DNA of 64,000 bases from Cytobacillus luteolus (GCF_017873715.1 NZ_JAGGKM010000003.1:124001-188000), one strand, 5' to 3'; shown: positions 1 to 10,076, numbered from the stretch's first letter. Numbers and translations: made by a program. Notes: generated by a model from the sequence alone, not told the origin.

Positions 1-153
1 TTATTAGTGCTAGATGTCTGGGAACATGCCTACTATTTACAATATAAGAATAATCGAAAAGAATATGTAGATAACTGGTGGAACGTTGTTAATTGGAACG
101 AGGTAGAAAAACGCTTTAATGCAGCCTCTAACCTACGTTGGCAACCGTATTAA
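1..153 (+). CDS. Superoxide dismutase (Fe/Mn family), C-terminal fragment
   Basis: The window opens inside this gene; only the last 50 codons are present, ending in TAA at 151-153. The peptide contains DVWEHAYY, the Fe/Mn superoxide dismutase signature D-x-W-E-H, in which the Asp and His are metal ligands. It ends with the aromatic-rich helix (NWNEVEKRF) typical of this family. The enzyme converts superoxide to oxygen and hydrogen peroxide in the cytoplasm. A long terminator hairpin follows at once, so it is transcribed separately from dacB. The metal (Fe or Mn) and the paralogue cannot be decided from this fragment. Confidence 0.9.
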   Translation, partial: LLVLDVWEHAYYLQYKNNRKEYVDNWWNVVNWNEVEKRFNAASNLRWQPY

Positions 154-160
154 TTAACCG

Positions 161-217
161 AGCTACTTGGTAGACAATAATTTATTTTAAATAATTGTCA
201 CTGAGTGGCTTTTTTAT
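161..217 (+). terminator. Intrinsic terminator after superoxide dismutase
   Basis: A long hairpin starts just after the stop codon. GCTACTTGGT pairs with ACTGAGTGGC, allowing G-U pairs, and the stem continues through GACAAT/ATTGTC. A T-rich tract follows. Confidence 0.8.
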
Positions 218-242
218 TTGCTCTTGAAATCTATTTTTTGAT

Positions 243-270
243 TCATATTACACTATATCCTGCATAAACT
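243..270 (+). promoter_or_regulatory. Candidate SigE promoter for dacB-spmAB
   Basis: TCATATT at 243-249 and CATAAACT at 263-270 are separated by 13 bp. They resemble the SigE elements (ATATT-like -35, CATACAnT -10), with a spacer one base short of the usual 14. The site lies about 30 bp upstream of dacB, which is a mother-cell gene controlled by SigE in B. subtilis. The match is by eye only. Confidence 0.5.
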
Positions 271-301
271 TGTACAAACAATACTAGAGGACGGGGATAA
301 A

Positions 302-1453
302 ATGACACTACCTACAAGGAGCTTAATCATGGTAACAATCATTATGATTATGTTATCATTTTTGCCCCAAAAGATGAGTGCGTTTGGTGATGTTAGTGCC
401 AGAAGTGCAATCCTTATAGAACAAGAGTCTGGAAGGATACTATACTCAAAAGATATTCATACTGAACGTAGAATCGCAAGTATAACTAAAATTATGACTG
501 CTATTTTGGCTGTTGAATCAGGAAAGATGAAGGAAATTGTTAAGGTTAGTGATAGTGCAGTTCGTACCGAGGGTTCATCTTTATATTTACAACCAAACGA
601 AAAAATTAAACTAGAAAACTTAGTATATGGACTGATGTTAAGGTCAGGAAATGACGCTGCAGTAGCCATTGCTGAACATATCGGAGGAAGCTTAGAGGGC
701 TTCGCTTTTCTAATGAATCAAAAGGCCGCTGAAATCGGTATGCTTAATACTGAATTTGCAAATCCCCATGGACTTGACGATCACGAGAATCATTATTCAA
801 CAGCTTATGATATGGCATTACTTACTAGATATGCGATGAATAGTGAAGAATTCAAGAGAATATTTGGAACAAAAGTGTATCGTGCACCTAATCCTAATGA
901 AAAATGGGACAGGATATGGAAAAACAAAAATAAATTACTAACAGGGCTTTATTCATATAGTACTGGTGGGAAAACCGGTTATACAAAGTTAGCCAACAGA
1001 ACACTAGTCTCGACAGCTTCAAAAGATGGACTAGATTTAATTGCTGTAACGATTGATGCTTCAGACGACTGGAATGATCATATCCATTTGTTCAATACAG
1101 GGTTTAAAAACTACCAATTAGTAAAACTAGTTAAAAATGGTCATATAAAGAGCATAAATGATCCTTTTTATAAAGATAAAGTAAAAGTAAATAGGGATTT
1201 CTCTTACCCATTAACACTTTCAGAAAAAAGGCAAGTTAAGCTTTCTCTCACTCTAATTGATTCAAAGAAAAAGGGGTGGGAGGATGGAAATGAGGTTCCT
1301 AGTATTGTAGGTAAAATGATTATAAAAATGGGTAATGAGCACATTGGTGAGTTACCATTGTATTTCGAAAAAGAAGTGGAAAATGAGAAGTCGTTTTGGT
1401 CAACTATTAAAAATCTATTCTTAATTATGTTAGGTGTCGAAAATTATGGTTAA
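302..1453 (+). CDS. dacB: Sporulation-specific D-alanyl-D-alanine carboxypeptidase (PBP5*)
   Basis: This penicillin-binding carboxypeptidase removes the terminal D-Ala from peptidoglycan stem peptides. In B. subtilis it limits cross-linking of the spore cortex from the mother cell side. A hydrophobic signal segment spans residues 8-27. The three active-site motifs are in order: SxxK (S60-I-T-K63), SGN at 115-117 and KTG at 224-226. The length of 383 residues suits the family, and a C-terminal beta-rich domain precedes a hydrophobic tail (FWSTIKNLFLIML) that could anchor it to the membrane. It is followed by spmA and spmB with overlapping ends, the conserved cortex operon. The identity is sure at family level and is supported by synteny for dacB rather than dacA or dacF. 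Confidence 0.95.
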   Translation: MTLPTRSLIMVTIIMIMLSFLPQKMSAFGDVSARSAILIEQESGRILYSKDIHTERRIASITKIMTAILAVESGKMKEIVKVSDSAVRTEGSSLYLQPNEKIKLENLVYGLMLRSGNDAAVAIAEHIGGSLEGFAFLMNQKAAEIGMLNTEFANPHGLDDHENHYSTAYDMALLTRYAMNSEEFKRIFGTKVYRAPNPNEKWDRIWKNKNKLLTGLYSYSTGGKTGYTKLANRTLVSTASKDGLDLIAVTIDASDDWNDHIHLFNTGFKNYQLVKLVKNGHIKSINDPFYKDKVKVNRDFSYPLTLSEKRQVKLSLTLIDSKKKGWEDGNEVPSIVGKMIIKMGNEHIGELPLYFEKEVENEKSFWSTIKNLFLIMLGVENYG

Positions 1454-2045
1454 TATTATTTGGGTTGCAATGACAATAGTCGGTATTCTTTTCGCATTAA
1501 TTAATGGAACAATTGAAGAGGTAAACAAAGCAGTATTTAAAGGTGCTGAGGATGGAGTAACAATTAGTATCGGGCTCATTAGTATTCTAGTATTCTGGTT
1601 AGGGTTAATGAAAATTGCCCAAGCCTCTGGTTTGTTAGAAAAACTATCAAGACTTTTTCGTCCATTTGTAAGAAGACTTTTTCCTGAGGTACCTGTAGAC
1701 CATCCTGCCATGGGTTATATGCTATCGAACATGATTGCTAATATGTTTGGTTTAGGAAATGCTGCAACACCGATGGGGATAAAGGCAATGGAACAGCTAA
1801 AGGAGTTAAATGGAGGAAGCTCAGAGGCTAGTCGTTCAATGATCACTTTTTTAGCAATTAATACATCAAGCTTAACTTTAATCCCTACAACGGTAATTGC
1901 TATACGTCTGACATATGATTCAGCAAACCCAACAGAAATTGTTGGAACAACACTAATCGCAACCTTGTGTTCAACCATAGGAGCAATTATGATTGACCGC
2001 TTCTTTTATTATAGGAGAACCAGAAAAGGAGGTAAAAAGAAATGA
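1446..2045 (+). CDS. spmA: Spore maturation protein A
   Basis: SpmA is a membrane protein needed, with SpmB, for normal spore core dehydration and heat resistance in B. subtilis. It belongs to the nucleoside-recognition (Gate) membrane family. The sequence has several hydrophobic segments and the characteristic NMIANMFGLGNAATPMGIKAM stretch in the middle. I chose the ATG at 1446, giving 199 residues starting MVNIIWV, because TTAGGTG lies 9 bases upstream. An in-frame GTG at 1434 has no good ribosome-binding site. The start overlaps the last codons of dacB and the end overlaps spmB by four bases, so the three are translationally coupled. The transported substrate is unknown. Confidence 0.93.
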   Translation: MVNIIWVAMTIVGILFALINGTIEEVNKAVFKGAEDGVTISIGLISILVFWLGLMKIAQASGLLEKLSRLFRPFVRRLFPEVPVDHPAMGYMLSNMIANMFGLGNAATPMGIKAMEQLKELNGGSSEASRSMITFLAINTSSLTLIPTTVIAIRLTYDSANPTEIVGTTLIATLCSTIGAIMIDRFFYYRRTRKGGKKK

Positions 2046-2572
2046 GTATCATTAGTTCTATCTCCCTTTGGTTAATTCCTATAATCATCGGTTTTATGCT
2101 GATTTATGGGACAATCAAGAAAGTACCTACATATGAGACCTTTGTAGAAGGGGGAAAAGAAGGAATCAAAATAGCATTTTCGATTATCCCTTTTTTAGTA
2201 GGTATGTTAGTGGCAATTTCTATATTTCGTGCCTCGGGGGCATTAGAATTTTTTGTTGGGCTAATTAGACCTGTTCTAGAAGCGATTGGGGTACCTGCTG
2301 AAATTGTCCCTTTAGCTATCATCCGTCCAATCTCAGGAACTGCCGCACTCGGAATGACATCAGATATCATTGCGACATACGGACCAGACTCCTTCATAGG
2401 TCGCCTAGCATCAACTTTACAAGGAAGCACTGATACCACTTTCTACGTATTAACCGTTTACTTCGGAGCAGTAGGCATAAAAAAAATGGGAGACGCCCTA
2501 AAAGTCGGACTATGGGCAGACCTACTAGGAATCATCGCAGCAGTAACAGTCGTAACACTTATGTTCGGATAA
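2042..2572 (+). CDS. spmB: Spore maturation protein B
   Basis: This is the partner of SpmA in spore core dehydration, a 176-residue integral membrane protein of the same Gate family. It has four to five hydrophobic helices and the conserved loop RPISGTAALGMTSDI, followed by GSTDTTFYVLTVYFG. The start ATG overlaps the spmA stop codon (ATGA), and AAAGGAGG lies just upstream in the end of spmA. A terminator follows, so it ends the dacB operon. The identity rests on sequence recognition and on the conserved gene order. Confidence 0.95.
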   Translation: MSIISSISLWLIPIIIGFMLIYGTIKKVPTYETFVEGGKEGIKIAFSIIPFLVGMLVAISIFRASGALEFFVGLIRPVLEAIGVPAEIVPLAIIRPISGTAALGMTSDIIATYGPDSFIGRLASTLQGSTDTTFYVLTVYFGAVGIKKMGDALKVGLWADLLGIIAAVTVVTLMFG

Positions 2573-2606
2573 ATCACTTGGACTCACTGTCTAAGTGATT
2601 TTTTTA
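2572..2606 (+). terminator. Terminator of dacB-spmA-spmB
   Basis: The stem AATCACTT/AAGTGATT is followed by a run of seven T. It begins at the spmB stop codon. Confidence 0.85.
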
Positions 2607-2650
2607 TTTATAATTTTTCTTAGTAAAGTTTGGACTTATTTCAAACGCTA

Positions 2651-2786
2651 AGTGGATTGGAGCGGAAGACACTTGACTCCTGCGGGAACTGAGGGAAGTG
2701 CGAGACCCCACAGGTGCATAGCACCGAGGAGGCTCGCATCCCTCCCCGCGGAAAGCAAGTGTCTGCAGCGGAAAGGAACGGTCAGG
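2651..2786 (+). repeat. Structured intergenic repeat, copy A
   Basis: This is a full copy of the repeat family that recurs about ten times in the window. Its outer stem is GACACTTG/CAAGTGTC. The inner parts are CTGCGGG/CCCGCGG, GAGGGA/TCCCTC and GCGAG/CTCGC, closing on the small hairpin GGTGC-GCACC. The left flank reads GTGGATTGGAGCGGAA and the right flank CAGCGGAAAGGAACGGTC, as in copies C, G, H and J. It fills most of the 335-bp gap between spmB and rluB. Reading frames crossing it are artefacts of the repeat. Confidence 0.9.
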
Positions 2787-2907
2787 GTTCGAAGTTAAAA
2801 ATACAATCTTTTTAAAAACATGTTTTGATATAAAAACATCATCATAATTTGTAGAATACTTGAGAAAAATGAAGTAAAGAAGTAAGATGTTTAAAGAGGT
2901 GAACGTG

Positions 2908-3645
2908 ATGGAAAGATTACAGAAAGTTATTGCCCACGCAGGCGTAGCTTCGAGACGAAAAGCAGAGGAATTAATCCTTGATGGAAGAGTAACAGTTAAC
3001 GGTAAAGTAGTTAGAGAACTAGGCATTAAGGTAGGACCTAGTGATAAAGTAGAAGTAAATGGTGTACCTCTAGACAAAGAAGAACCAGTATACCATCTCC
3101 TATATAAACCCCGTGGAGTTATATCGAGTGTTTCTGATGATAAAGGTAGAAAGGTTGTTACTGACTTTTTCCCACATATTACACAAAGAATTTATCCAAT
3201 TGGTAGATTAGATTATGATACTTCTGGTCTGTTATTGGTTACAAATGACGGTGAATTCGCAAACCTATTAATGCATCCAAAACATGAAGTAGATAAACTT
3301 TATGTAGCAAAGGTGAAAGGAATTCCGTCAAAGGAAAAATTAAGATTATTAGAAAAGGGCATTCAGTTAGAGGACGGTAAAACGGCACCTGCAAAGGTTA
3401 AAATGCTATCCGTAGACAAGAAAAAACAAACTGCAATTATAGAGATAACGATACATGAAGGTAGAAATAGACAAGTACGTAGAATGTTTGATGCAATTGG
3501 GCATGAAGTGTTGAAGCTAAAGCGAGAAAAATATGGTTTCTTAACTCTGTCTGGACTAAGCACAGGTGATTCAAGGGAACTATCACCTCATGAAGTAAAA
3601 CAATTACGAGCAATTGTTACAACAAAGGGACATAGACTAAACTAA
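2908..3645 (+). CDS. rluB: 23S rRNA pseudouridine synthase, RluB type
   Basis: The enzyme isomerises a uridine of 23S rRNA to pseudouridine. An N-terminal S4 RNA-binding domain (residues 1-60, MERLQKVIAHAGVASRRKAEELI) precedes the RsuA/RluB catalytic core. The catalytic motif is GRLDYDTSGLLLVTNDGE, in which the first Asp of LDYDT is the nucleophile, and HEGRNRQVRRM follows. The start at 2908 is preceded by GAGGTGAACGTG; an upstream in-frame ATG at 2887 gives a tail that is not part of the family. The 245-residue length is usual. In B. subtilis the gene (ypuL) sits in the same place, between spmB and resA. Confidence 0.93.
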   Translation: MERLQKVIAHAGVASRRKAEELILDGRVTVNGKVVRELGIKVGPSDKVEVNGVPLDKEEPVYHLLYKPRGVISSVSDDKGRKVVTDFFPHITQRIYPIGRLDYDTSGLLLVTNDGEFANLLMHPKHEVDKLYVAKVKGIPSKEKLRLLEKGIQLEDGKTAPAKVKMLSVDKKKQTAIIEITIHEGRNRQVRRMFDAIGHEVLKLKREKYGFLTLSGLSTGDSRELSPHEVKQLRAIVTTKGHRLN

Positions 3646-3657
3646 TTTTGTCAAGTA

Positions 3658-3686
3658 GAAGAAATCACCAAACGGTTGATTTCTTC
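3658..3686 (+). terminator. Hairpin after rluB, probable terminator
   Basis: GAAGAAATCA pairs with TGATTTCTTC across an 8-9 base loop just after the rluB stop. The downstream tract (AAGTGTTTTA) is not a clean T-run, so termination may be weak. Confidence 0.6.
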
Positions 3687-3760
3687 AAGTGTTTTAATGG
3701 GAGTTACTTTATTTTGTCACATAACCTTCATATTATTGAGAAGGTACTATTGTTGAAAAA

Positions 3761-3769
3761 TGCTATAAT
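3761..3769 (+). promoter_or_regulatory. Extended -10 element upstream of resA
   Basis: TGCTATAAT matches an extended -10 (TG-n-TATAAT) 75 bp upstream of resA. No good -35 lies at 17 bp. This pattern fits an activator-dependent promoter, and ResD activates resA in B. subtilis. Confidence 0.5.
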
Positions 3770-3844
3770 TTAAGGTGAGATTTTTTAAGCACCTATGTAT
3801 CAAGATTTATATTAGGAATATGGCAGGTAGGGAGTTTTTTTATC

Positions 3845-4366
3845 ATGAAGAAGAATCGGTTGGTTATTCGTACAATTATTCTATTATTACTTGCATCTGC
3901 ACTTGGCTATACTTTATACAGTAATTTTTTTGTGAGTAAGGAGAAAGTTAATGTTGGAGATATGGCACCTGATTTTGTTCTTTCAGACTTAAATGGCGAG
4001 AAACACCGTTTATCAGATTATCGTGGACAAGGTGTTTTCTTAAATTTTTGGGGTACTTGGTGTAAACCTTGTGAAAAGGAAATGCCATATATGGAGAACC
4101 AATATAATGTTTATAAAGATCAGGGCGTACAGATCATAGCCGTAAATGTGGGTGAACCATTATTAAGTGTAAGTAAATTTGTTGATAGTTATGGATTAAC
4201 ATTTCCGGTAGTGATTGATAAAGGAGATCAGGTGTTAAATGCATATGGTATTGATCCATTACCAACAACGCTACTAATTGATAAAGATGGAAGAGTTGTA
4301 GAAATTATTACGGGTAGTATGACTGAACGAATGGTTATGGACAAAATGGAGCTTATTAAGCCATAG
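3845..4366 (+). CDS. resA: Thiol-disulfide oxidoreductase ResA for cytochrome c maturation
   Basis: ResA is a membrane-anchored thioredoxin-like protein on the outer face of the membrane. It reduces the haem-binding cysteines of apocytochrome c before haem attachment. An N-terminal membrane anchor covers about residues 8-28, followed by an AhpC/TSA-Redoxin fold. The active site is WGTWCKPCEKEMP with C73 and C76. The cis-Pro region DPLPTTLLIDKDG lies near residue 140. The length of 173 residues is normal. It is the first gene of resABC, and resB follows after 15 bases. An extended -10 promoter lies upstream. Confidence 0.95.
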   Translation: MKKNRLVIRTIILLLLASALGYTLYSNFFVSKEKVNVGDMAPDFVLSDLNGEKHRLSDYRGQGVFLNFWGTWCKPCEKEMPYMENQYNVYKDQGVQIIAVNVGEPLLSVSKFVDSYGLTFPVVIDKGDQVLNAYGIDPLPTTLLIDKDGRVVEIITGSMTERMVMDKMELIKP

Positions 4367-4381
4367 TTAGGGAGTTTTATC

Positions 4382-6031
4382 ATGGAACTTGAACAAGTAA
4401 AGTGTGAATGTGGACATGTTAACCCACATGGGACTGTCTTATGTGAATCATGCGGTAAACCTTTAATTGAAGATACTAGTCAAAAACTTTTAGATATGAG
4501 ATACGAGGGGAGTGCAAGGCGCTCTCAAACTTATAATAAGACAGTAATTGATCAGATTTGGAACTTTTTCTCATCTGTTAAGGTTGGGGTTTGGTTAATT
4601 GTTGTAACTTTAGTTGCGTCTGCACTTGGAACGATATATCCTCAAGAAATGTATATACCGCCTACGGTTACAGCAGCTGAATATTATGAGGATCAGTATG
4701 GCTTTACAGGAGCAATGTATTATCAGCTAGGATTTCATAATTTGTATGGTTCTTGGTGGTATATGATACTTATTGCTTCAATTGGTATATCGCTTGTGAT
4801 ATGTAGTTTGGATCGTGTTGTTCCTTTATATCGTGCTCTTAAAAAGCAAGGAATAAAAAGAAATGAAGGTTTTTTACGACGTCAACGTTTATTTAGTAGT
4901 ACTAAAGTAGATAATTATGAGGAAATCTATGATACTATAAAATCAAATCTTCAAAAGAAGCGTTACAACGTTAGAGAAGAAAATGGTAATATTCTTGCCG
5001 AAAAAGGCCGATTTTCTAGATGGGGTCCATATGTAAACCATGTTGGTCTTATTATTTTTCTTATAGGGGCTATGCTTCGCTTTTTCCCTGGCATGTATAC
5101 CGATGAAGTAATGTGGATACGTGAAGGAGAAACAAAAAGCATTCCTGGAACCAACGGGCAATACTTCTTAAAAAATGAAGAGTTTATAAAGGAAGTTTAT
5201 GAAGAAGGTAAGGAAGATGAAGTATTTAATGAGGCTATAAACCGTGCAGGAAGCGGAATGGTTGTAAAGAATTACCAAACAAATGTAACTCTTTATGAAC
5301 GTGACGAAAATGCAATACCAGGTGAAGAGGCAGAACTAATTAAGGTAAAAGATCATGATATTAAGGTTAATATTCCTTTAAAGCATGACCACTATGCTTT
5401 GTACCAGGTAGATTATAAATTAGATGAACTAAGCACTATGTCATTTAATTTGGTTAATAAGGCAAGTCAAGAATCAATGGGGAACATCAAGATTGACCTT
5501 CGTGACCCACAACTAAAATATGATCTACAAAATGATTACTCAATTGAAATTGTTAGTTATTTTCCGGATTTTTATTTTGACAATGATGGGAATCCTGCTT
5601 CAAAGTCGAAGATACCAAATAACCCGGCCTTTGTATTTAAAATGTATAGTCCACAAAAGCCAGAAGGTGAAATTAGCTTTGTAGCGATTCAACAAAACCT
5701 TGAACCTTTTGGAGATAACACTTATAAAATGTCTTTCTCTGGAATCGAAACGAAGGATGTTTCTGCTTTAATCGTAAGACGTGATTTTACACTTTGGATC
5801 TTAGGATTAGGTGGTATAATTTTTATGGTGGGTGTTGTCCAAGGTATGTATTGGGTTCACCGTCGAGTATGGGTACAAAAAGTAAATGGTGAGATTCTGA
5901 TTGCTGGTCACACAAATAAAAACTGGTTCGGTTTAAAAAATGAGATTAATTCCATTTTAATGGATACAAAATTAAACCTACCTATTGACCAGACACAAGA
6001 AGAAGAAAAAGTCACAAAAGGGAGTGAATAA
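4382..6031 (+). CDS. resB: Cytochrome c biogenesis protein ResB (System II, Ccs1)
   Basis: ResB forms, with ResC, the System II synthetase that moves haem across the membrane and ligates it to apocytochrome c. The 549-residue protein starts with a four-cysteine knuckle (CECGHVNPHGTVLCESCG, residues 9-26), a feature also known from B. subtilis ResB. Three membrane helices follow near residues 62-80, 122-142 and 212-232. A large extracytoplasmic domain comes next, and a fourth helix (WILGLGGIIFMVGVVQGMYW) sits near the C-terminus. The gene is tightly spaced with resA and resC. The predicted topology is by eye. Confidence 0.95.
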   Translation: MELEQVKCECGHVNPHGTVLCESCGKPLIEDTSQKLLDMRYEGSARRSQTYNKTVIDQIWNFFSSVKVGVWLIVVTLVASALGTIYPQEMYIPPTVTAAEYYEDQYGFTGAMYYQLGFHNLYGSWWYMILIASIGISLVICSLDRVVPLYRALKKQGIKRNEGFLRRQRLFSSTKVDNYEEIYDTIKSNLQKKRYNVREENGNILAEKGRFSRWGPYVNHVGLIIFLIGAMLRFFPGMYTDEVMWIREGETKSIPGTNGQYFLKNEEFIKEVYEEGKEDEVFNEAINRAGSGMVVKNYQTNVTLYERDENAIPGEEAELIKVKDHDIKVNIPLKHDHYALYQVDYKLDELSTMSFNLVNKASQESMGNIKIDLRDPQLKYDLQNDYSIEIVSYFPDFYFDNDGNPASKSKIPNNPAFVFKMYSPQKPEGEISFVAIQQNLEPFGDNTYKMSFSGIETKDVSALIVRRDFTLWILGLGGIIFMVGVVQGMYWVHRRVWVQKVNGEILIAGHTNKNWFGLKNEINSILMDTKLNLPIDQTQEEEKVTKGSE

Positions 6032-6034
6032 TAG

Positions 6035-7207
6035 GTGGCTGAACTTAGTGGGAATTTTTTATACGTAGCATTTTTTCTTTATTTATTCGCTACATTTGTA
6101 TTTGCTGGTTCAATTCGCGATAAAAATAGTAAATCGAATGTAAAAAAATGGGCTAATACAGGAATTGGACTTACAATTATTGGGTTTCTTTTTCAAACAG
6201 CTTACTTTATAACTAGATGGGTTGCAGCAGGACATGCTCCTGTTAGTAATCTTTTTGAATTTACAACATTCTTTGGCATGATGTTAGTACTAGCATTTAT
6301 TATTATCTATTTCATTTATAAAACAAGTGCTCTTGGATTATTTACTTTACCCGTTGCAGTTCTTTTAATTGCATATGCAAGTATGTTTCCAAGAGAAATA
6401 TCTCCACTAATCCCAGCTTTGCAAAGTGATTGGCTTGCTATTCACGTTTCAACTGCTGCAGCAGGACAAGCAATTCTTGCAATCAGCTTTGTAGCTGGTG
6501 TCCTTTACTTAGTAAAAGCTGTAGATCAAACGGTTAAAAGCAAGAAGACTTTCTGGCTTGAATCAATTATGTACACTTTAGTAGTTACGGTGGGCTTCAT
6601 TATTGTATCCTCTATTTTTGGAGGAATGGGGTATGAGTCTACCTTCAAATGGATTGATAAAAATGATAGAGAATCACAAATGGTTTACCATCTCCCGGCA
6701 TTAGTAGGCCCAAATGAAGGTGAACTACTTACAGAGAATAAATTTGAACCACTTATTGAACTACCTGCAATTATTAGTGCGCGTAAGTTAAATACAGTTA
6801 TTTGGTCATTTTTAGTTGGTACAATTTTATATGGATTATTAAGATTAGTATTACGTAAGAGAATTGCAGCTGCAATTCAACCGGCCGTTAAGAATATAAA
6901 TTTAGACCTTGTAGATGAAATTAGTTATCGTTCTGTTACGATAGGCTTTCCAGTCTTTACATTAGGAGCATTGATTTTCGCTATGATTTGGGCGCAAATT
7001 GCCTGGACCAGATTCTGGGGTTGGGATCCTAAAGAAGTATGGGCACTTATTACGTTTTTATTCTACGCTGCGTACTTACATTTGCGTCTCTCAAAAGGCT
7101 GGCATGGTGAGAAATCAGCTTGGTTAGCAGTTATTGGCTTCGCAATTATTATGTTTAACCTTATTTTTGTCAATTTGGTAATTGCAGGTCTACACTCTTA
7201 CGCATAA
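6035..7207 (+). CDS. resC: Cytochrome c biogenesis protein ResC (System II, CcsA family)
   Basis: ResC is the haem-handling partner of ResB. It has about eight hydrophobic helices and the tryptophan-rich [14 protein letters not shown] motif near residue 330, which binds haem on the outside of the membrane. Conserved histidines sit in [11 protein letters not shown] and [12 protein letters not shown]. The start is GTG at 6035, three bases after the resB stop, with AATAGGTG overlapping it; the first residues [14 protein letters not shown] suit the family. A terminator follows, separating resABC from resDE, which has its own leader. Confidence 0.94.
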   Translation: MAELSGNFLYVAFFLYLFATFVFAGSIRDKNSKSNVKKWANTGIGLTIIGFLFQTAYFITRWVAAGHAPVSNLFEFTTFFGMMLVLAFIIIYFIYKTSALGLFTLPVAVLLIAYASMFPREISPLIPALQSDWLAIHVSTAAAGQAILAISFVAGVLYLVKAVDQTVKSKKTFWLESIMYTLVVTVGFIIVSSIFGGMGYESTFKWIDKNDRESQMVYHLPALVGPNEGELLTENKFEPLIELPAIISARKLNTVIWSFLVGTILYGLLRLVLRKRIAAAIQPAVKNINLDLVDEISYRSVTIGFPVFTLGALIFAMIWAQIAWTRFWGWDPKEVWALITFLFYAAYLHLRLSKGWHGEKSAWLAVIGFAIIMFNLIFVNLVIAGLHSYA

Positions 7208-7225
7208 TGATGTAAAAAATACATT

Positions 7226-7255
7226 AGACCTTCCCAGAATGGAGAAGGTCTTTTT
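7226..7255 (+). terminator. Terminator between resC and resD
   Basis: AGACCTTC pairs with GAAGGTCT and is followed by five T. resDE must then rely on read-through or on its own promoter in the following 110 bases. Confidence 0.85.
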
Positions 7256-7364
7256 AATACAAGAATGTGATAAATGTTACAGAGGCTTTCTAAAAATAAG
7301 GTTACTATAGTGGTAATAATATAAATTATTCTTTTAAAGATAGAGATTAAGGGAGTTGTTTTGA

Positions 7365-8081
7365 ATGGAAAATGAAGCAAGAATTTTAGTTGTTGATGAT
7401 GAGGAAAGAATTCGCCGCTTATTAAAAATGTACTTAGAACGCGAAAACTATCTAATTGAAGAGGCTGAAAATGGTGATCAGGCATTAGAGAAAGCCATTC
7501 AGACAGATTATGACTTGATCCTTCTAGATATCATGATGCCTGGAAAAGATGGTATTGAGGTTTGTCGTGAATTACGTGAAAAGAAAGCTACTCCAATTAT
7601 TATGCTTACAGCAAAAGGTGAAGAAGTAAATCGTGTACAAGGTTTTGAAGTAGGGACAGATGACTATATCGTTAAGCCGTTTAGTCCACGTGAAGTAGTA
7701 CTAAGAGTAAAAGCACTATTAAGACGTTCTTCATCAACATCTTACTTACAAACGGAAACAACAACGAAGGATGTTATTGTATTTCCACATTTAACGATAG
7801 ATAATGATGCACACCGAGTAACTGCTGATGGCAGAGAAGTTGGCTTAACTCCAAAAGAATATGAGTTACTATATTTCCTGGCAAAAGCTCCGGATAAGGT
7901 ATTTGATAGAGAGCAGTTGTTGAAGGAAGTATGGCACTATGAATTTTTCGGAGACCTTCGTACTGTCGACACGCATGTAAAACGACTTAGAGAAAAGCTA
8001 AACAAGGTATCTACCGAAGCTGCTAAAATGATTGTGACTGTATGGGGTGTTGGTTACAAGTTTGAGGTAGTTAATGGATGA
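7365..8081 (+). CDS. resD: Response regulator ResD
   Basis: ResD is an OmpR/PhoB-type response regulator. It controls aerobic and anaerobic respiration genes, including cytochrome c maturation, in response to oxygen limitation and nitric oxide in B. subtilis. The receiver domain (residues 1-120) carries the acidic pair D11-D12, the phosphorylated D55 in [13 protein letters not shown] and the lysine of YIVKPF. The winged-helix DNA-binding domain follows from about residue 140 ([27 protein letters not shown]). The gene overlaps resE by four bases. The start has GGGAG upstream. At 238 residues it has the usual length. Confidence 0.95.
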   Translation: MENEARILVVDDEERIRRLLKMYLERENYLIEEAENGDQALEKAIQTDYDLILLDIMMPGKDGIEVCRELREKKATPIIMLTAKGEEVNRVQGFEVGTDDYIVKPFSPREVVLRVKALLRRSSSTSYLQTETTTKDVIVFPHLTIDNDAHRVTADGREVGLTPKEYELLYFLAKAPDKVFDREQLLKEVWHYEFFGDLRTVDTHVKRLREKLNKVSTEAAKMIVTVWGVGYKFEVVNG

Positions 8082-9862
8082 TGTTTTGGCGAAGTGTAGT
8101 AGGTAAGCTCTGGATTACCATTTTATTACTCGTTTCATTTGTATTATTTACATTAACTATTCTGCTATTAGAGTTCTTTGAGAATTACCACGTGCGAGAG
8201 GCGGAACAAGGCTTAACCCAAATCGCATCAAAGATTGCTTTTATTATGGAGTCGCATAAGGATAAAGAACTAGCAAGGGAAATCTCATGGGAGCTAATAG
8301 ATGATAATACGAATGTTATTATAATTGAAGATGAAGACACACATTGGTATTCCCCAGGTGATCAGGGAAGTAAAAGTTTAACATATAAATTTATAGAAAA
8401 CCATCCTGAGCTGTATAAAACGATTACTGATGATAAGACTGTTTCTCAACGTATGGATTTAAACGGAAGCAATGTTACAAATGGCAATTCCGAAGAGATG
8501 TTTATCATTGGGACCCCATTACATGTGGATAATAAAAAACAGGGAGCTGTATTTTTATATCAATCCTTAAACGAGGTAAGGGAAACAACGAAGCAAACTA
8601 CCAGATTTATTTTACTTGCAGCAGGTATTGCTATTGTATTAACAACAATTTTTGCGTTTTTCCTATCCACTCGAATTACAGCACCGCTAAGAAAAATGCG
8701 ACAAGCAGCTTTTGAAGTGGCAAGAGGGAAGTTTGATACAAAAGTTCCAATGTTAACTCATGATGAAATTGGAGAATTGGCTGTTGCCTTTAACCAAATG
8801 GCCAGGCAGCTTAAATTCAATCTAAACGCACTTAACCAGGAAAAAGAGCAGTTATCAAGTGTATTAAGTAGTATGGCAGATGGAGTTATTACCCTAAGTA
8901 GAGATGGAACTGTTTTAGTAACTAATCCTCCTGCAGAGCGATTTTTACAGGCTTGGTATTATCAGCAAGGCATGCAAAGTAAAGATGGAGAAGAATTACC
9001 TTCAGAGATGACTGAATTATTTCAAAATGTTGTTTCAATTGAAAAAGAACAAATTATAGAAATAAGCATGCAAGGACGTAGTTGGGTTATTTTAATGAGT
9101 CCTTTATATAACCAAACATACATCCGCGGAGCAGTAGCAGTCATTAGGGACATGACAGAAGAACGAAGATTAGATAAGTTAAGAGAGGATTTTATTGCAA
9201 ATGTCTCTCATGAACTTAGAACACCAATTTCCATGCTGCAAGGATATAGTGAAGCGATTATTGATGATATTGCAAGTACTGAAGAAGAAAAAAGAGAAAT
9301 TGCCAAGGTAATTTATGATGAATCACTTCGTATGGGCAGGTTAGTCAATGACCTATTAGACCTCGCACGAATGCAAGCAAGTCATATTAGTCTTAATATA
9401 GAAGAAGCTGAAATTACCGAGTTAGTTAATAGGATTATTAGAAAGTTTCAGGGACCTGCTAAAGAAAGGAATATTAAGCTATCATTAGTAAAACCTGATT
9501 CTTTAGGTGCTTTTCAACTAGATCCTGATCGAATTGAACAGGTATTAACAAACCTAATTGATAACGCACTTCGACATACGGAAAGTGAAGGGAATGTTAC
9601 CTTACAGGTTGACCTACAAGAAGGTGGCTTGCTGATTGATGTTAAGGATTCAGGATCAGGAATACCTGAAGAGGATTTACCTTTTGTGTTTGAACGATTT
9701 TATAAGGCTGACAAAGCTAGAACGAGGGGAAGATCAGGTACTGGTTTAGGCTTGGCGATTGTAAAAAATATTATTGACGCACACCAAGGACACATATCCG
9801 TCCATAGCAAAATAAACGAAGGTACGACATTTACTTTCTTTATCCCTCGAAAAATAGAGTAA
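8078..9862 (+). CDS. resE: Sensor histidine kinase ResE
   Basis: ResE phosphorylates ResD. Two membrane helices (about residues 11-33 and 172-196) flank an extracytoplasmic sensor domain. A HAMP segment ([17 protein letters not shown]), a PAS region (about 255-365) and the HisKA box [16 protein letters not shown] with H378 follow. The HATPase_c boxes come last: [10 protein letters not shown] (N box), [18 protein letters not shown] and [12 protein letters not shown]. The length is 594 residues. The start ATG overlaps the resD stop. A second ATG follows immediately, so the exact first residue is uncertain by one. Confidence 0.95.
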   Translation: MMFWRSVVGKLWITILLLVSFVLFTLTILLLEFFENYHVREAEQGLTQIASKIAFIMESHKDKELAREISWELIDDNTNVIIIEDEDTHWYSPGDQGSKSLTYKFIENHPELYKTITDDKTVSQRMDLNGSNVTNGNSEEMFIIGTPLHVDNKKQGAVFLYQSLNEVRETTKQTTRFILLAAGIAIVLTTIFAFFLSTRITAPLRKMRQAAFEVARGKFDTKVPMLTHDEIGELAVAFNQMARQLKFNLNALNQEKEQLSSVLSSMADGVITLSRDGTVLVTNPPAERFLQAWYYQQGMQSKDGEELPSEMTELFQNVVSIEKEQIIEISMQGRSWVILMSPLYNQTYIRGAVAVIRDMTEERRLDKLREDFIANVSHELRTPISMLQGYSEAIIDDIASTEEEKREIAKVIYDESLRMGRLVNDLLDLARMQASHISLNIEEAEITELVNRIIRKFQGPAKERNIKLSLVKPDSLGAFQLDPDRIEQVLTNLIDNALRHTESEGNVTLQVDLQEGGLLIDVKDSGSGIPEEDLPFVFERFYKADKARTRGRSGTGLGLAIVKNIIDAHQGHISVHSKINEGTTFTFFIPRKIE

Positions 9863-9924
9863 TTTGAGGAGTAATGACGTAAAATCTTGTTCCATGAGAA
9901 ACATTTTAAAAGCAATAGAAAATT

Positions 9925-9958
9925 GAATCCGTCCAGGTAGGATGGGTTCTTTATTTTT
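9925..9958 (+). terminator. Terminator after resE
   Basis: GAATCCGTCC pairs with GGATGGGTTC, including two G-U pairs, and is followed by TTTATTTTT. Confidence 0.8.
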
Positions 9959-10076
9959 ATATAGTCTTTTCTCAGGTTTTACGATATGGTAAATTAATAG
10001 AATAGTATGTAAGAAGAATATGTAATTGTAGGTGTTGATAATTACAACTACTCTTTAAAAAATCCACAAAAGAAAC